From positions 1-32,443 of the forward strand of contig JAJYNX010000096.1 of NCBI GenBank assembly GCA_021786095.1: 32,443 nucleotides of DNA. The letters run 5' to 3'. The DNA comes from Actinomycetes bacterium. Its GTDB lineage: Bacteria > Actinomycetota > Acidimicrobiia > Acidimicrobiales > RAAP-2. Both the position numbers and the translations under genes were made by a program. This document shows, in pieces, positions 13,761 to 21,531 of this stretch. The notes under the pieces are model-generated. The model ran no database searches. It saw only the letters and a program-made list of their open reading frames with translations, and was not told where the DNA came from. Position 1 is the stretch's first letter; every line of letters starts with the position of its first letter.

Positions 13761-14645
13761 GTGGCCGGACGGCTGCGCGTCATCGCGTATCGGTCGCTCG
13801 CTGCCGTACTCGAGCGGCTCCCCGAGCGCCTCGACGTGGCGCTGGCACGCCGAGCGGCGCGCTGGACGGGGCGACCCGGGAGTGACGTGCGTCGGGCGCT
13901 GCGAGAGAACCTGTCGACGGTGATCGGGGCTGAGCGGTCGGCACGCGACGAGCGCCTCGTCGAGCGCCTGGCGTCGCGCGCGATGGCCAGTTACGGGCAG
14001 TACTGGGCCGAAAGCGCAAAGCTGCCGGCGCTGGCCCCGACGGTCATCACGACGCGTTTCGTCATCAGTGAGGGTCGCCACTACCTCGACGAGGCGAAGG
14101 CCTCCGGACGCGGGCTCATCGTCGCGTTGCCCCACATCGGTAGCTGGGAGTGGGGTGGGGCCCTCCTCGCACAGGTGGGGATGCCGATGACGGCGGTCGC
14201 CGAGGCGCTCGACCCCCCTGAACTGTTCGAGTGGTTCGTGGCCAAGCGCGAGGCGATCGGCATCTCGGTGGTGGCGCTCGGCGACGGCGCGGGCCCAGCA
14301 TTGCTCGAGACGCTGCGCGCCGGTGGTGTCGTGGGGTTGGTGTGCGACCGCGACATCCAGGGCAACGGTGTCGGGGCCACGTTTTTCGGCGCGCGCGTGA
14401 CCCTGCCGGCCGGGCCGGCGACGTTGGCCCTGCGCACCGGCGCGACGCTGGTCGCCGCAGCGTGCTACGCCGGTCCCGGACGCGACCATCACGCGGTGGT
14501 GTTGCGTCCGATACCCGCCCTGCGCCAGGGTCGGCTGCGCGACGACGTCGCCCGTGTCACCCAGTTGGTGGCCAATGATCTGGAGGCGCTCATTCGCCGC
14601 GCCCCCGAGCAGTGGCACGTGCTCGAGCCGCGGTTCCGCGCGTGA
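13761..14645 (+). CDS. PatA-like phosphatidylinositol mannoside acyltransferase (LpxL/HtrB family)
   Basis: This 294-residue acyltransferase of the LpxL/HtrB superfamily carries the catalytic H-x4-E as LPHIGSWEWGG (His125, Glu130). A later conserved block, GVVGLVCDRDIQGNGVGATFFG, shapes the acceptor site. In mycobacteria the equivalent gene between pgsA1 and pimA (Rv2611c, PatA) puts a fatty acyl chain on the mannose of phosphatidylinositol mannosides. The same position here supports that role, working at the inner face of the cytoplasmic membrane. A GTG start lies 2 nt after pgsA, and the stop overlaps the next start (GTGA). An alternative acceptor lipid cannot be excluded from sequence. Confidence 0.85.
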   Translation: MAGRLRVIAYRSLAAVLERLPERLDVALARRAARWTGRPGSDVRRALRENLSTVIGAERSARDERLVERLASRAMASYGQYWAESAKLPALAPTVITTRFVISEGRHYLDEAKASGRGLIVALPHIGSWEWGGALLAQVGMPMTAVAEALDPPELFEWFVAKREAIGISVVALGDGAGPALLETLRAGGVVGLVCDRDIQGNGVGATFFGARVTLPAGPATLALRTGATLVAAACYAGPGRDHHAVVLRPIPALRQGRLRDDVARVTQLVANDLEALIRRAPEQWHVLEPRFRA

Positions 14646-15745
14646 CGCGCGTTGCGCTGGTGTCGCCCTACGCGCTGAGTGTGTTCGGGGGAGTCCAGGA
14701 GCAGGTGTTGTCCATGAGTCGAGAGCTCGCGCGGCGCGGTGCGACGGTTCTGGTGGTCGCGCCCGACCGGGCCGACCTGAGCGCCCAGGACACGCCCGCG
14801 CGGGTCGAGCGGCTGGGCCGGCGTTGGTCGGTGCCGGCCAACGGTTCACGTGCCCCCCTCGCGCTCTCGCCGCTGGCCGCGCGTCACGCACGCGAGGTGC
14901 TGCGCGGGTTCCGCCCCGACGTCGTGCACTTCCACGAGCCCTTCGCGCCCCTGCTGGGGTGGGGCGTGCTGCACGCGCACGAGCAGGCTGCGGTGGCCAC
15001 CTTCCACCGCAGCGGCGACGGCCCGGCGCTACGACTCACGCGTCCGGTGCTGGCGCGCCTCGCGCTCGGCGTGGACGTTGCTGCCGCGGTGAGCCCGGCG
15101 GCGGCCGAGACGGTGGAGTCGTTCGTCCCCCTGCACCCGGTGGTGCTCTACAACGGCTTCGAGGTCGAACGATTCGTCGAGGTTCCCCGCGAGTTGCCTG
15201 ACACCGTGACGGTGCTGTGTCTGGGACGCCTCGAGGAGCGCAAGGGGGTGGCCACCGTGGTGGACGCGGTGCGCCGCCATAACGACCGCGCCGGCGACCG
15301 GTGGCAGCTGGTGGTGGTGGGCGACGGGCCCCAGAGGGGTGCGCTCGAGGCGCGCGCGGGCCACGACGACGCCATCTCGTTCGTCGGCGCGGTGGATGAC
15401 GCCGCGAAGCGAGCGTGGCTTCGCCGCGCCAGCGTGGTGGTGGCCGGCGCCACCCACGGTGAGAGCTTTGGGCTGGTGATCCTCGAGGCGATGGCGAGTG
15501 AGGTACCGGTGGTGGCGAGCGACATCCCGGGCTACCGTGAGGCGGCGGCGGGCTTTGCGACGCTCTTTGCACCCGGCGACGCCGACAGCCTCGAGCGGGC
15601 GGTGGTCACGGCCCTGGCGACTGACTCGGCGGACCGGCTGGCGGCGGCTCGCTCACATGCTCGCGCCTGGTCGATGGCGAGCCTGGTCGATCGCTACGAG
15701 GATCTCTACGATCGCGCTCGCGGGATCTTTCGGGCGACGCGGTAG
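14642..15745 (+). CDS. pimA: GT4 glycosyltransferase, probable phosphatidylinositol alpha-mannosyltransferase PimA
   Basis: This 367-residue GT-B enzyme has a Gly-rich N-terminal loop (VFGGVQEQ, 14-21) for the acceptor and lipid side. 'DVVHFHEPFAP' (about 93-103) matches the PimA 'HLHEP' stretch, and CLGRLEERKG starts the nucleotide-sugar half. The GT4 E-x7-E motif is ESFGLVILE (Glu274, Glu282). PimA moves mannose from GDP-mannose to the 2-OH of phosphatidylinositol. Operon position directly after the PatA-like gene is the mycobacterial arrangement. The start is the GTG at 14642, overlapping the upstream TGA; an upstream in-frame start would add Ala/Arg-rich sequence lying inside the acyltransferase gene. 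The TAG stop doubles as the first bases of the next promoter's -10. Confidence 0.86.
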   Translation: MTRVALVSPYALSVFGGVQEQVLSMSRELARRGATVLVVAPDRADLSAQDTPARVERLGRRWSVPANGSRAPLALSPLAARHAREVLRGFRPDVVHFHEPFAPLLGWGVLHAHEQAAVATFHRSGDGPALRLTRPVLARLALGVDVAAAVSPAAAETVESFVPLHPVVLYNGFEVERFVEVPRELPDTVTVLCLGRLEERKGVATVVDAVRRHNDRAGDRWQLVVVGDGPQRGALEARAGHDDAISFVGAVDDAAKRAWLRRASVVVAGATHGESFGLVILEAMASEVPVVASDIPGYREAAAGFATLFAPGDADSLERAVVTALATDSADRLAAARSHARAWSMASLVDRYEDLYDRARGIFRATR

Positions 15746-15748
15746 CCT
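15743..15748 (+). promoter_or_regulatory. Predicted -10 element of a leaderless promoter (overlaps pimA stop)
   Basis: TAGCCT, of which TAG is the pimA stop codon. It is followed by gacatt and the GTG at 15755, a 6-nt gap with no Shine-Dalgarno site. Confidence 0.5.
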
Positions 15749-15754
15749 GACATT

Positions 15755-16654
15755 GTGGCTACCAAGCAGCGATCGCGATCACGGCGTTCGACGTCGTCGC
15801 GCTCGAGCGCGCCGTACGTGGCGCCAGTACTCGACCCTACCTGGGAGAACCCCTACGCACCGTCGGCGCGCGAGCGGGCCGTACACCAGGCGGCGCTGCG
15901 TCGCTTCGCGCGGCGTCGCCAGTTGCCCCTGAGCGTGGCGGTGGGAGTGGTCGTCGTCGCGCTGGTGGCCCTCGTTGTGGTCTCGCCCTGGTCGATCCTC
16001 GGCGCCGTGGTCGTGGCTGGCCTGTACGCCTGGTACCTCCATCGCTACCTGCGTGACTTCGAAAGCCGTGGCCTAGCCCTGGAAAAGGTCCTGCGTAGCT
16101 CGTTCACCCTGACCGGCACGCCCCACGACGTGGCGCGCCTCGCCACCGTGGTCGATCGGCTGTCGGCGACCTTCGGGGTCGACGGTGTGACCCCGTACAT
16201 CGTGGCCGACGCCGGATACAACGCCGCACTGGTTCCGGGGGTTGATGGTTTTTCGCTCTTCGTCACCGACGCGCTGATGAGGGACTTCGAGTTGATCGAG
16301 TTGGAGGCCGTGGTGGCCCACTGCCTCGCGCGCCAGCGCGTCGGCGCGCTCGGCCGCCAGGCCGTGGCCGCGGCGCTGGCCCTGCCCGCGGGGGTAGCCC
16401 GTCCGCTGGCAGGCGACGATCTGGCGTATCGCGCGGACGAGGTCGCCGCGGCCGCGATTCGCTACCCGTTGGGTCTCGCCGCGGCCCTACGGCGCTGCGC
16501 GACGCAGTCCCCGCCCAGTGATTCGTTTCTTCGCGATCGTCGCTACGAGTCGTGGCGCTGGGTCTTCTTCAACGTGGCGGCGCAGAGCGACGCGACCGAG
16601 GTGGGCGGGCTCGACGACCCACTCGTGCGGGCGCGAGCTCTGGAGGAGTGGTGA
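15755..16654 (+). CDS. Membrane-anchored M48 (HtpX-like) peptidase homologue lacking the zinc ligands
   Basis: This 299-residue protein has a basic, Ser/Arg-rich N-terminus, two hydrophobic segments (about 58-77 and 79-94), then a soluble domain. The domain follows the HtpX/Oma1 layout: 'GVTPYIVADAGYNAALVPG' (143-162) where M48 proteins have 'NAFA', 'SLFVTDALMRDFELIELEAVVAHCLARQR' (167-195, quoted here in parts) as the helix that normally holds HExxH, then AYRADEVAAAA (224-234) where the third ligand normally sits. The HExxH reads H189-C190-L-A-R193, so the catalytic Glu and the second His are gone, and the third-ligand Glu position is Ala224. I infer a non-catalytic relative, perhaps a membrane-protein binding factor. 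Without the M48 resemblance it would be called a membrane protein of unknown function. It lies after pimA but has its own promoter. Confidence 0.6.
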   Translation: MATKQRSRSRRSTSSRSSAPYVAPVLDPTWENPYAPSARERAVHQAALRRFARRRQLPLSVAVGVVVVALVALVVVSPWSILGAVVVAGLYAWYLHRYLRDFESRGLALEKVLRSSFTLTGTPHDVARLATVVDRLSATFGVDGVTPYIVADAGYNAALVPGVDGFSLFVTDALMRDFELIELEAVVAHCLARQRVGALGRQAVAAALALPAGVARPLAGDDLAYRADEVAAAAIRYPLGLAAALRRCATQSPPSDSFLRDRRYESWRWVFFNVAAQSDATEVGGLDDPLVRARALEEW

Positions 16655-16665
16655 GAGAAGCCCGG

Positions 16666-16671
16666 TAGGCT
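16666..16671 (+). promoter_or_regulatory. Predicted -10 element of a leaderless promoter (pdxS)
   Basis: TAGGCT, then gatgtc, then the ATG at 16678: a 6-nt gap. The same CGGTAGGCTGA core also precedes rel at 24192. Confidence 0.55.
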
Positions 16672-16677
16672 GATGTC

Positions 16678-17574
16678 ATGAGTGCATTACACGGTGAGTC
16701 AACGGTGGGCTCCGCGCTGGTCAAGCGCGGACTGGCGGATATGTTGCGCGGCGGGGTGATCATGGACGTGGTCAACCCCGAGCAGGCGAAGATCGCCGAG
16801 GACGCTGGCGCCGTCGCGGTGATGGCACTGGAGCGAGTCCCGTCGGACATTCGCCGCGACGGGGGCGTGGCGCGGATGAGCGACCCCCAGATGATCAAGG
16901 ACATTCAGGCCACGGTGACGATCCCCGTGATGGCCAAGGCCCGCATCGGGCACTTCGCGGAGGCCCAGATTCTTCAGGCGCTGGACGTCGACTACATCGA
17001 CGAGTCCGAGGTTTTGACGCCAGCGGACGAGGAGAACCACATCGACAAGTGGGGCTTCACCGTGCCCTTCGTCTGCGGCGCCACAAACCTGGGCGAGGCC
17101 CTGCGCCGCATTGGTGAGGGTGCGTGCCTGATCCGCTCGAAGGGCGAGGCAGGAACGGGCAACGTCGTCGAAGCGGTGCGCCACCTGCGGACGATCAACG
17201 CGCAGATGCGCCGCCTGGCGAGCGCCGACGCGGCGGAGCTGTTCGCGCTGGCCAAGGATCTGCAGGCACCCCTGCCGCTAGTCCTAGAGGTCGCCGAGAC
17301 GGGCCACCTGCCCGTACCGCTCTTCTGCGCCGGCGGGATCTCGACACCCGCTGACGCGTCGCTCGTTCTGCAGTTGGGGGCGGAGGCGGTCTTCGTGGGC
17401 TCGGGGATCTTCAAGAGTGAGGACCCGGTGCGCATGGCCAACGCCATCGTGGAGGCGACGACGCACTTCGCGGACGCCGCGGTCGTGGCGAAGGTGTCGA
17501 CCGGCCTGGGTAGCGCGATGCGCGGGGCGGAGACGGCAACACTGGAGACGCGGCTCGCCGAGCGCGGCTGGTAG
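16678..17574 (+). CDS. pdxS: Pyridoxal 5'-phosphate synthase, synthase subunit PdxS
   Basis: This 298-residue (beta/alpha)8 barrel makes PLP from ribose 5-phosphate, glyceraldehyde 3-phosphate and ammonia supplied by PdxT. Active-site residues are seen: Asp30 in [13 protein letters not shown], Lys87 in [10 protein letters not shown] (first Schiff base) and Lys155 in [10 protein letters not shown] (second). The sequence is highly conserved along its length, with the phosphate loop GGISTPADA and the C-terminal GSGIFKS. Its TAG stop shares one base with the pdxT GTG, so the two subunits are coupled, fitting the 12+12 complex. No leader or Shine-Dalgarno is present; the start follows a TAGGCT element. 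Confidence 0.97.
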   Translation: MSALHGESTVGSALVKRGLADMLRGGVIMDVVNPEQAKIAEDAGAVAVMALERVPSDIRRDGGVARMSDPQMIKDIQATVTIPVMAKARIGHFAEAQILQALDVDYIDESEVLTPADEENHIDKWGFTVPFVCGATNLGEALRRIGEGACLIRSKGEAGTGNVVEAVRHLRTINAQMRRLASADAAELFALAKDLQAPLPLVLEVAETGHLPVPLFCAGGISTPADASLVLQLGAEAVFVGSGIFKSEDPVRMANAIVEATTHFADAAVVAKVSTGLGSAMRGAETATLETRLAERGW

Positions 17575-18149
17575 TGCGCGTCGGCGTACTGGCCCTGCAG
17601 GGCGACGTGCGCGAGCACGTCTCGATGCTGGCGTCGCTCGGCGTAGCGGCACCGCTCGTGCAGCAGCCCGGTCAGCTCGACGGCCTGGACGGTCTGATCA
17701 TGCCCGGCGGCGAGTCCACCGCGATCGCACACCTGCTGGAGACGTCGGGACTGCGTGAGCCCTTAGCCGAGCGACTGGCTCAGGGGCTGGCGGTCCTGGG
17801 CACGTGTGCGGGTCTGATCCTTCTGAGTACGACGGTGACCGATGGGCGGTCCGATCAGTGGAGTTACGCGGCCCTGGACGTGGCCGTGCGCCGCAACGGC
17901 TACGGGCGCCAGCGGGCGAGTTTTGAGACCGAACTGGACGTGGTCGGGGTGGGACGGGTGCCGGGGGTGTTCATCCGCGCGCCCCGAGTCGAGTCCACCG
18001 GGCAGAACGTCCAGGTGCTGGCCGAGCACGACCACGGCGATGGTCCCTGCCCGGTGCTCGTGCGCCAGGGGGCCGTGTGGGGTGCGTCCTTTCACCCCGA
18101 GCTGACGGGGGACTCGCGCATCCATCGTCTCTTTGTGGATTCGATCTGA
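17574..18149 (+). CDS. pdxT: Pyridoxal 5'-phosphate synthase, glutaminase subunit PdxT
   Basis: This 191-residue class I glutamine amidotransferase hydrolyses glutamine and channels ammonia to PdxS. The catalytic triad is Cys78 in GTCAGLILL, His174 and Glu176 in SFHPELTGD; the oxyanion loop MPGGEST (43-49) is typical. Length matches the family. GTG start overlaps the pdxS stop by one base (TAGTG), so production is coupled. It is followed by a 42-nt gap holding the yebC promoter. Confidence 0.97.
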   Translation: MRVGVLALQGDVREHVSMLASLGVAAPLVQQPGQLDGLDGLIMPGGESTAIAHLLETSGLREPLAERLAQGLAVLGTCAGLILLSTTVTDGRSDQWSYAALDVAVRRNGYGRQRASFETELDVVGVGRVPGVFIRAPRVESTGQNVQVLAEHDHGDGPCPVLVRQGAVWGASFHPELTGDSRIHRLFVDSI

Positions 18150-18157
18150 TTTCTCGC

Positions 18158-18163
18158 TAGCAT
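18158..18163 (+). promoter_or_regulatory. Predicted -10 element for yebC
   Basis: TAGCAT just after the pdxT stop. Transcription would start near 18170, giving a leader of about 22 nt with AGGAGG at 18182-18187. Confidence 0.4.
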
Positions 18164-18171
18164 TGCTACGC

Positions 18172-18184
18172 CCTGCGGGGCAGG
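18172..18184 (+). promoter_or_regulatory. Short hairpin overlapping the yebC ribosome-binding site
   Basis: CCTGC-ggg-GCAGG: a 5-bp stem with a 3-nt loop. Its right arm includes the first AGG of the AGGAGG site (18182-18187), so it could partly mask ribosome binding. Confidence 0.35.
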
Positions 18185-18191
18185 AGGAACT

Positions 18192-18941
18192 ATGTCCGGC
18201 CATTCGAAGTGGGCAACGACGAAGCACCGTAAGGGCGCCAAGGACAGTGCACGCGCCAAGGTGTTCGCCAAGCTGATTCGCCAGGTGGAGGTCGCGGCTC
18301 GCGAGGGCGGGGGCGACCCCGCGTCCAACGCGAGTCTGCGCACGATGTTCCAGAAGGCGCGCGAGGCGTCGGTGCCCATCGACACAATCGAGCGGGCGAT
18401 CAAGCGTGGTACCGGGGAACTCGAGGGGGCGCGCTACGAGGCCGTGACCTACGAGGGCTACGCCCCGGGGGGCATCGCGGTCATCGTTGAGACGTTGACG
18501 GACAATCGCAACCGCACCAGCGCCGAGATCAAGCACTTGTTCGCGAAGAACGGGGGCTCGATCGCCGAGCCGGGAGCCGTGGCGTGGCAGTTCGAGCGCA
18601 AGGGCGTGATCGAGGTTCGCGGGCCGCTCGACGAGGACCGTCTGTTGGAGTGGGTGCTCGAGGCGGGTGGCGAGAACTTCGAGGAGTCCGGCGCCAACTA
18701 TGTCGTCACCACCGACCCCACGGCTCTCGGTAGGGTGCGCGACGCTCTCGAGGCCTTCGGCTTGACGATCGTCAGTGCCGAACTCACCTTGGTGGCCCAG
18801 AACGAGATTCCCGTCACCGACGAAGGCGAGGCGAAGAAGGTCCTACGGCTCATGGATGCGCTGGATGACCACGACGACGTCCAGAACGTGTTCGTGAACG
18901 CCGACTTTCCCGACGAGGTCTTGGCGGCGTTCGAGGGATAA
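18192..18941 (+). CDS. yebC: YebC/PmpR-family protein
   Basis: This 249-residue protein has the family start MSGHSKWATTKHRKGAKDSA and three-domain length. YebC proteins were long described as transcription regulators. Recent work links several to relieving ribosome stalling on proline-rich stretches, which may matter here given the Pro/Thr-rich exported proteins, though that link is speculation. It sits directly before ruvC, a very common arrangement. AGGAGG 4 nt before the ATG makes this the strongest Shine-Dalgarno site in the window, partly inside a small hairpin. Confidence 0.96.
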   Translation: MSGHSKWATTKHRKGAKDSARAKVFAKLIRQVEVAAREGGGDPASNASLRTMFQKAREASVPIDTIERAIKRGTGELEGARYEAVTYEGYAPGGIAVIVETLTDNRNRTSAEIKHLFAKNGGSIAEPGAVAWQFERKGVIEVRGPLDEDRLLEWVLEAGGENFEESGANYVVTTDPTALGRVRDALEAFGLTIVSAELTLVAQNEIPVTDEGEAKKVLRLMDALDDHDDVQNVFVNADFPDEVLAAFEG

Positions 18942-18966
18942 GCCGTCGCCCGCGCGGGTGTCGAGG

Positions 18967-18972
18967 TAGTAT
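18967..18972 (+). promoter_or_regulatory. Predicted -10 element of a leaderless promoter (ruvC)
   Basis: TAGTAT, then cgaacgt, then the ATG at 18980: a 7-nt gap with no Shine-Dalgarno site. Confidence 0.5.
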
Positions 18973-18979
18973 CGAACGT

Positions 18980-19492
18980 ATGTTCGTACTTGGTGTCGAT
19001 CCCGGACTGACGCGCTGCGGGTTCGGGCTCGTCGAGGGATCGCTCGAGGACGCCGAGCGCTTTCAGGCGCGACGCGCGGGCGTTCTCGCCACTGACCCGG
19101 GCCAACCGGTGGAACAGCGCCTCGCCACCCTGCTGGTCGACTTGAGTTCGCTGCTGTCCGAGACGCGACCCGATGCGGTGGTGGTTGAGCGTGTCTTCTT
19201 CCAGCGAAACGCGCGCACGGCCATCTCGGTGGCTCAGGCGAGTGGCGTCGCGGTGGCCCTGGCCGGTTCGCGTGCGATGATCGTGCGCCAGTTCACCGCC
19301 CAGGAGGTGAAGTTGGCGGTGACCGGATACGGGGCGGCGAGCAAGAGCCAGGTGCAGGGCATGGTCGCGCGCCTGTGCGGTCTCGCCGACGTGCCTCGGC
19401 CCGCGGACGCCGCCGACGCACTGGGCCTGGCGATCACCTACTTCGTCACGGCGCGCACCGAACGACGTTTGGCCGCGGGACGCCCGTCGTGA
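18980..19492 (+). CDS. ruvC: Holliday junction endonuclease RuvC
   Basis: This 170-residue enzyme cuts Holliday junctions in recombination repair. Four acidic catalytic residues are in place: Asp7 (GVDPGLTRCG), Glu70 (VVVERVFF), Asp143 and Asp146 (RPADAADALGLA). Length is normal. It is first in ruvC-ruvA-ruvB, with its TGA overlapping the ruvA GTG (GTGA). Confidence 0.97.
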   Translation: MFVLGVDPGLTRCGFGLVEGSLEDAERFQARRAGVLATDPGQPVEQRLATLLVDLSSLLSETRPDAVVVERVFFQRNARTAISVAQASGVAVALAGSRAMIVRQFTAQEVKLAVTGYGAASKSQVQGMVARLCGLADVPRPADAADALGLAITYFVTARTERRLAAGRPS

Positions 19493-20058
19493 TCGGGTGG
19501 CTGAGCGGGCGGGTCGTGCACCAGCGCGCCGACGGAACGGTGGTGCTTGACGTCAATGGGGTGGGCTACGAGGTGCGCGTCGCCGCGGTGGAGGTGTTGG
19601 CGCCGGGTGTCGTCGCAGAACTCTTCGTCGAGACCGTCGTGCGCGACGACGCGATCACTCTGTACGGGTTCGCGCGGACCGAGGAGCGCGACCTCTTTAC
19701 CCTGCTCATGGCGACACCCGGCGTGGGTCCCTCGACGGCCCTGGCCGCACTGCGCACGATGACCCACGACGAGTTGATCAGCGCCATTGACGATGGTGAC
19801 GTGCGGCGTCTGTCGAGCGTCCCGGGGATCGGCACGAAGACGGCCAGCCGTATCGTGCTGGAGCTGCGGGGCAAGGTGACCGCGACCCCGGAGGTGGTCG
19901 CCCCCCTCGCCACTCCGCTGAGCGGCGCCGTCGGCGAGGCTCTGCGCACACTGGGCTACAGCGCGAACGAGATCCACGCTGCGCTCAACGGCGTCACGTT
20001 ACCCGAGGATGAGAGCGAGGCGCTACGCGTCGCCTTGGCCCGGGTGCGCCGCGCATGA
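19489..20058 (+). CDS. ruvA: Holliday junction branch migration protein RuvA
   Basis: This 189-residue DNA-binding subunit forms tetramers on the junction and recruits RuvB. The N-terminal OB-fold starts MIGWLSGRVVHQ and contains VLDVNGVGYEV. Two helix-hairpin-helix motifs follow (LLMATPGVGPSTALAAL and LSSVPGIGTKTASRIV), then a linker and the C-terminal RuvB-binding domain (EALRTLGYSANEI). It is slightly shorter than E. coli RuvA because of a short linker. The GTG at 19489 gives the canonical start; upstream in-frame codons lie inside ruvC. Confidence 0.96.
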   Translation: MIGWLSGRVVHQRADGTVVLDVNGVGYEVRVAAVEVLAPGVVAELFVETVVRDDAITLYGFARTEERDLFTLLMATPGVGPSTALAALRTMTHDELISAIDDGDVRRLSSVPGIGTKTASRIVLELRGKVTATPEVVAPLATPLSGAVGEALRTLGYSANEIHAALNGVTLPEDESEALRVALARVRRA

Positions 20059-21113
20059 CGCGCCGCGAGAGCGACCTCGCGCCGAGCGGCGACGTCGCGG
20101 GCGACGACGTCGGGCTCGTCACGCCGATCGCGGACGATGGCGAGCGCCGCGCCGAGGTTTCGCTGCGGCCATCCTCGCTGTCGTCCTTCGTCGGTCAGCG
20201 CGAGCTGGTGAGCCACCTCGACATCGTGCTGCGCTCGGCACGTGCCCGCGGCCAGGTCTGTGACCACCTGCTCTTCGCGGGGCCGCCAGGACTGGGCAAG
20301 ACGTCACTGGCCGCGATCGTCGCCCACGAGATGGACGCCGCGCTGCGCGTGACCTCGGGCCCGGTGCTCGCTCGCCCCGGTGACCTTGTGGCGCTCCTCA
20401 GCGATCTGCGCGATGGCGAGGTGCTCTTCATCGACGAGATCCACCGGCTGGGGCGGGCCGTGGAGGAGGTCCTCTACCCGGCGATGGAGGACCGTCGATT
20501 GGACGTGATGATCGGGCGTGGCCCATCGGCGCGTGCGATCCGCCTCGACCTGGGGGCGTTCACGCTCATCGGTGCGACGACTCGGACCGGATTGGTGGCC
20601 GCGCCGCTGCGTGATCGATTCGGCTTCGTGGGCCAGTTGGACCTGTACGACGCGCAGGAGTTGTCGGTGATCGTCACGAGGTCGGCCTCACTCTTGGGGG
20701 TGACCATCGTCGAGGACGCCGCCCGGGTCATCGCGGGACGCAGTCGGGGCACGCCGCGCATTGCGAACCGACTTCTGCGTCGGGTGCGGGACTTCGCGGC
20801 GGTGCGCGAGGAGCCGGTGGTGGACGGAGCCGTGGCCGCCGCGGCGCTCGATCTGTTCGGTGTGGACGAGGTGGGTCTGGACAAGATTGACCGGCGAATC
20901 CTGGGTCTGCTGTGCGGCCCGTTCTCGGGTCAGCCGGTGGGTCTGGTGACCCTGGCCCACGCCTGCGGGGAGGAGCCCGCGACCATCGAGGACGCCTACG
21001 AGCCGTACCTGCTGCGCGAGGGGTTCCTGGTGCGTACCCCGCGGGGGCGCCTGGCGACGGAGCGGGGGTACCGCCACGTCGGGCGCACACCGCCCGGCGG
21101 CGGGCTGGTCTAG
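20055..21113 (+). CDS. ruvB: Holliday junction branch migration ATPase RuvB
   Basis: This 352-residue AAA+ motor drives branch migration as a hexamer. It has Walker A GPPGLGKT (76-83), Walker B with DEIH (127-130), sensor 1 in IGATTRTG and the arginine-finger region in LRDRFGF. The C-terminal winged-helix DNA-binding domain ends HVGRTPPGG. An N-terminal extension of about 35 polar residues precedes the usual start of homology (LRPSSLSSFVGQ). ATGA overlap with ruvA. Confidence 0.97.
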   Translation: MTRRESDLAPSGDVAGDDVGLVTPIADDGERRAEVSLRPSSLSSFVGQRELVSHLDIVLRSARARGQVCDHLLFAGPPGLGKTSLAAIVAHEMDAALRVTSGPVLARPGDLVALLSDLRDGEVLFIDEIHRLGRAVEEVLYPAMEDRRLDVMIGRGPSARAIRLDLGAFTLIGATTRTGLVAAPLRDRFGFVGQLDLYDAQELSVIVTRSASLLGVTIVEDAARVIAGRSRGTPRIANRLLRRVRDFAAVREEPVVDGAVAAAALDLFGVDEVGLDKIDRRILGLLCGPFSGQPVGLVTLAHACGEEPATIEDAYEPYLLREGFLVRTPRGRLATERGYRHVGRTPPGGGLV

Positions 21114-21132
21114 CCGAGCGTCGCGGACCGAC

Positions 21133-21138
21133 TAGGGT
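21133..21138 (+). promoter_or_regulatory. Predicted -10 element for yajC-secD-secF
   Basis: TAGGGT in the ruvB-yajC gap. Transcription near 21145 would leave a leader of about 24 nt including GGAGG (21156-21160). Confidence 0.4.
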
Positions 21139-21168
21139 TTCGGTGGTCTATTGACGGAGGATTCCCAC

Positions 21169-21531
21169 ATGTTCGCAGCCTCGAGCGGTAGCTCGTCGTC
21201 GATCCTGATCATCTACGTGGTGGTGTTCGCCGCGCTCTACTTCCTGTACCTGCGGCCGCGCTCGAAGAAGCAGAAGGCCGCGCGCACCGCGGCGCGCAAG
21301 GTCGAAGTGGGTGACCGCGCTCAGACCATCGGCGGCTTCGTGGGCACCGTGATCTCCCAGAACGATGAGCTGATCACGCTGCGCAGCGCGAGCGGCGTGG
21401 AGCTCGACTTCGTGCCCTCGGCGATCGCACGGCGATTCGACCCGGTCGTACCGGAGTCTCGCGACGACGACGAGCACCCTGGCGACGGGGCCGCGGACGG
21501 CGACGGGGCCGCCGACGGTAATCAGCAGTAA
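21169..21531 (+). CDS. yajC: Preprotein translocase subunit YajC
   Basis: This 120-residue single-pass membrane protein associates with SecDF. One hydrophobic helix (about 11-27) ends in YFLYLRPRSKKQK, the usual YajC pattern. The conserved GDRAQTIGGFVGTV and 'GVELDFVPSAIA' stretches follow, then an acidic Asp/Gly/Ala tail (about 99-120). The ATG at 21169 has GGAGG 8 nt upstream; an in-frame TTG at 21151 would include the Shine-Dalgarno within the gene and is less likely. TAATG overlap with secD. Confidence 0.93.
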   Translation: MFAASSGSSSSILIIYVVVFAALYFLYLRPRSKKQKAARTAARKVEVGDRAQTIGGFVGTVISQNDELITLRSASGVELDFVPSAIARRFDPVVPESRDDDEHPGDGAADGDGAADGNQQ

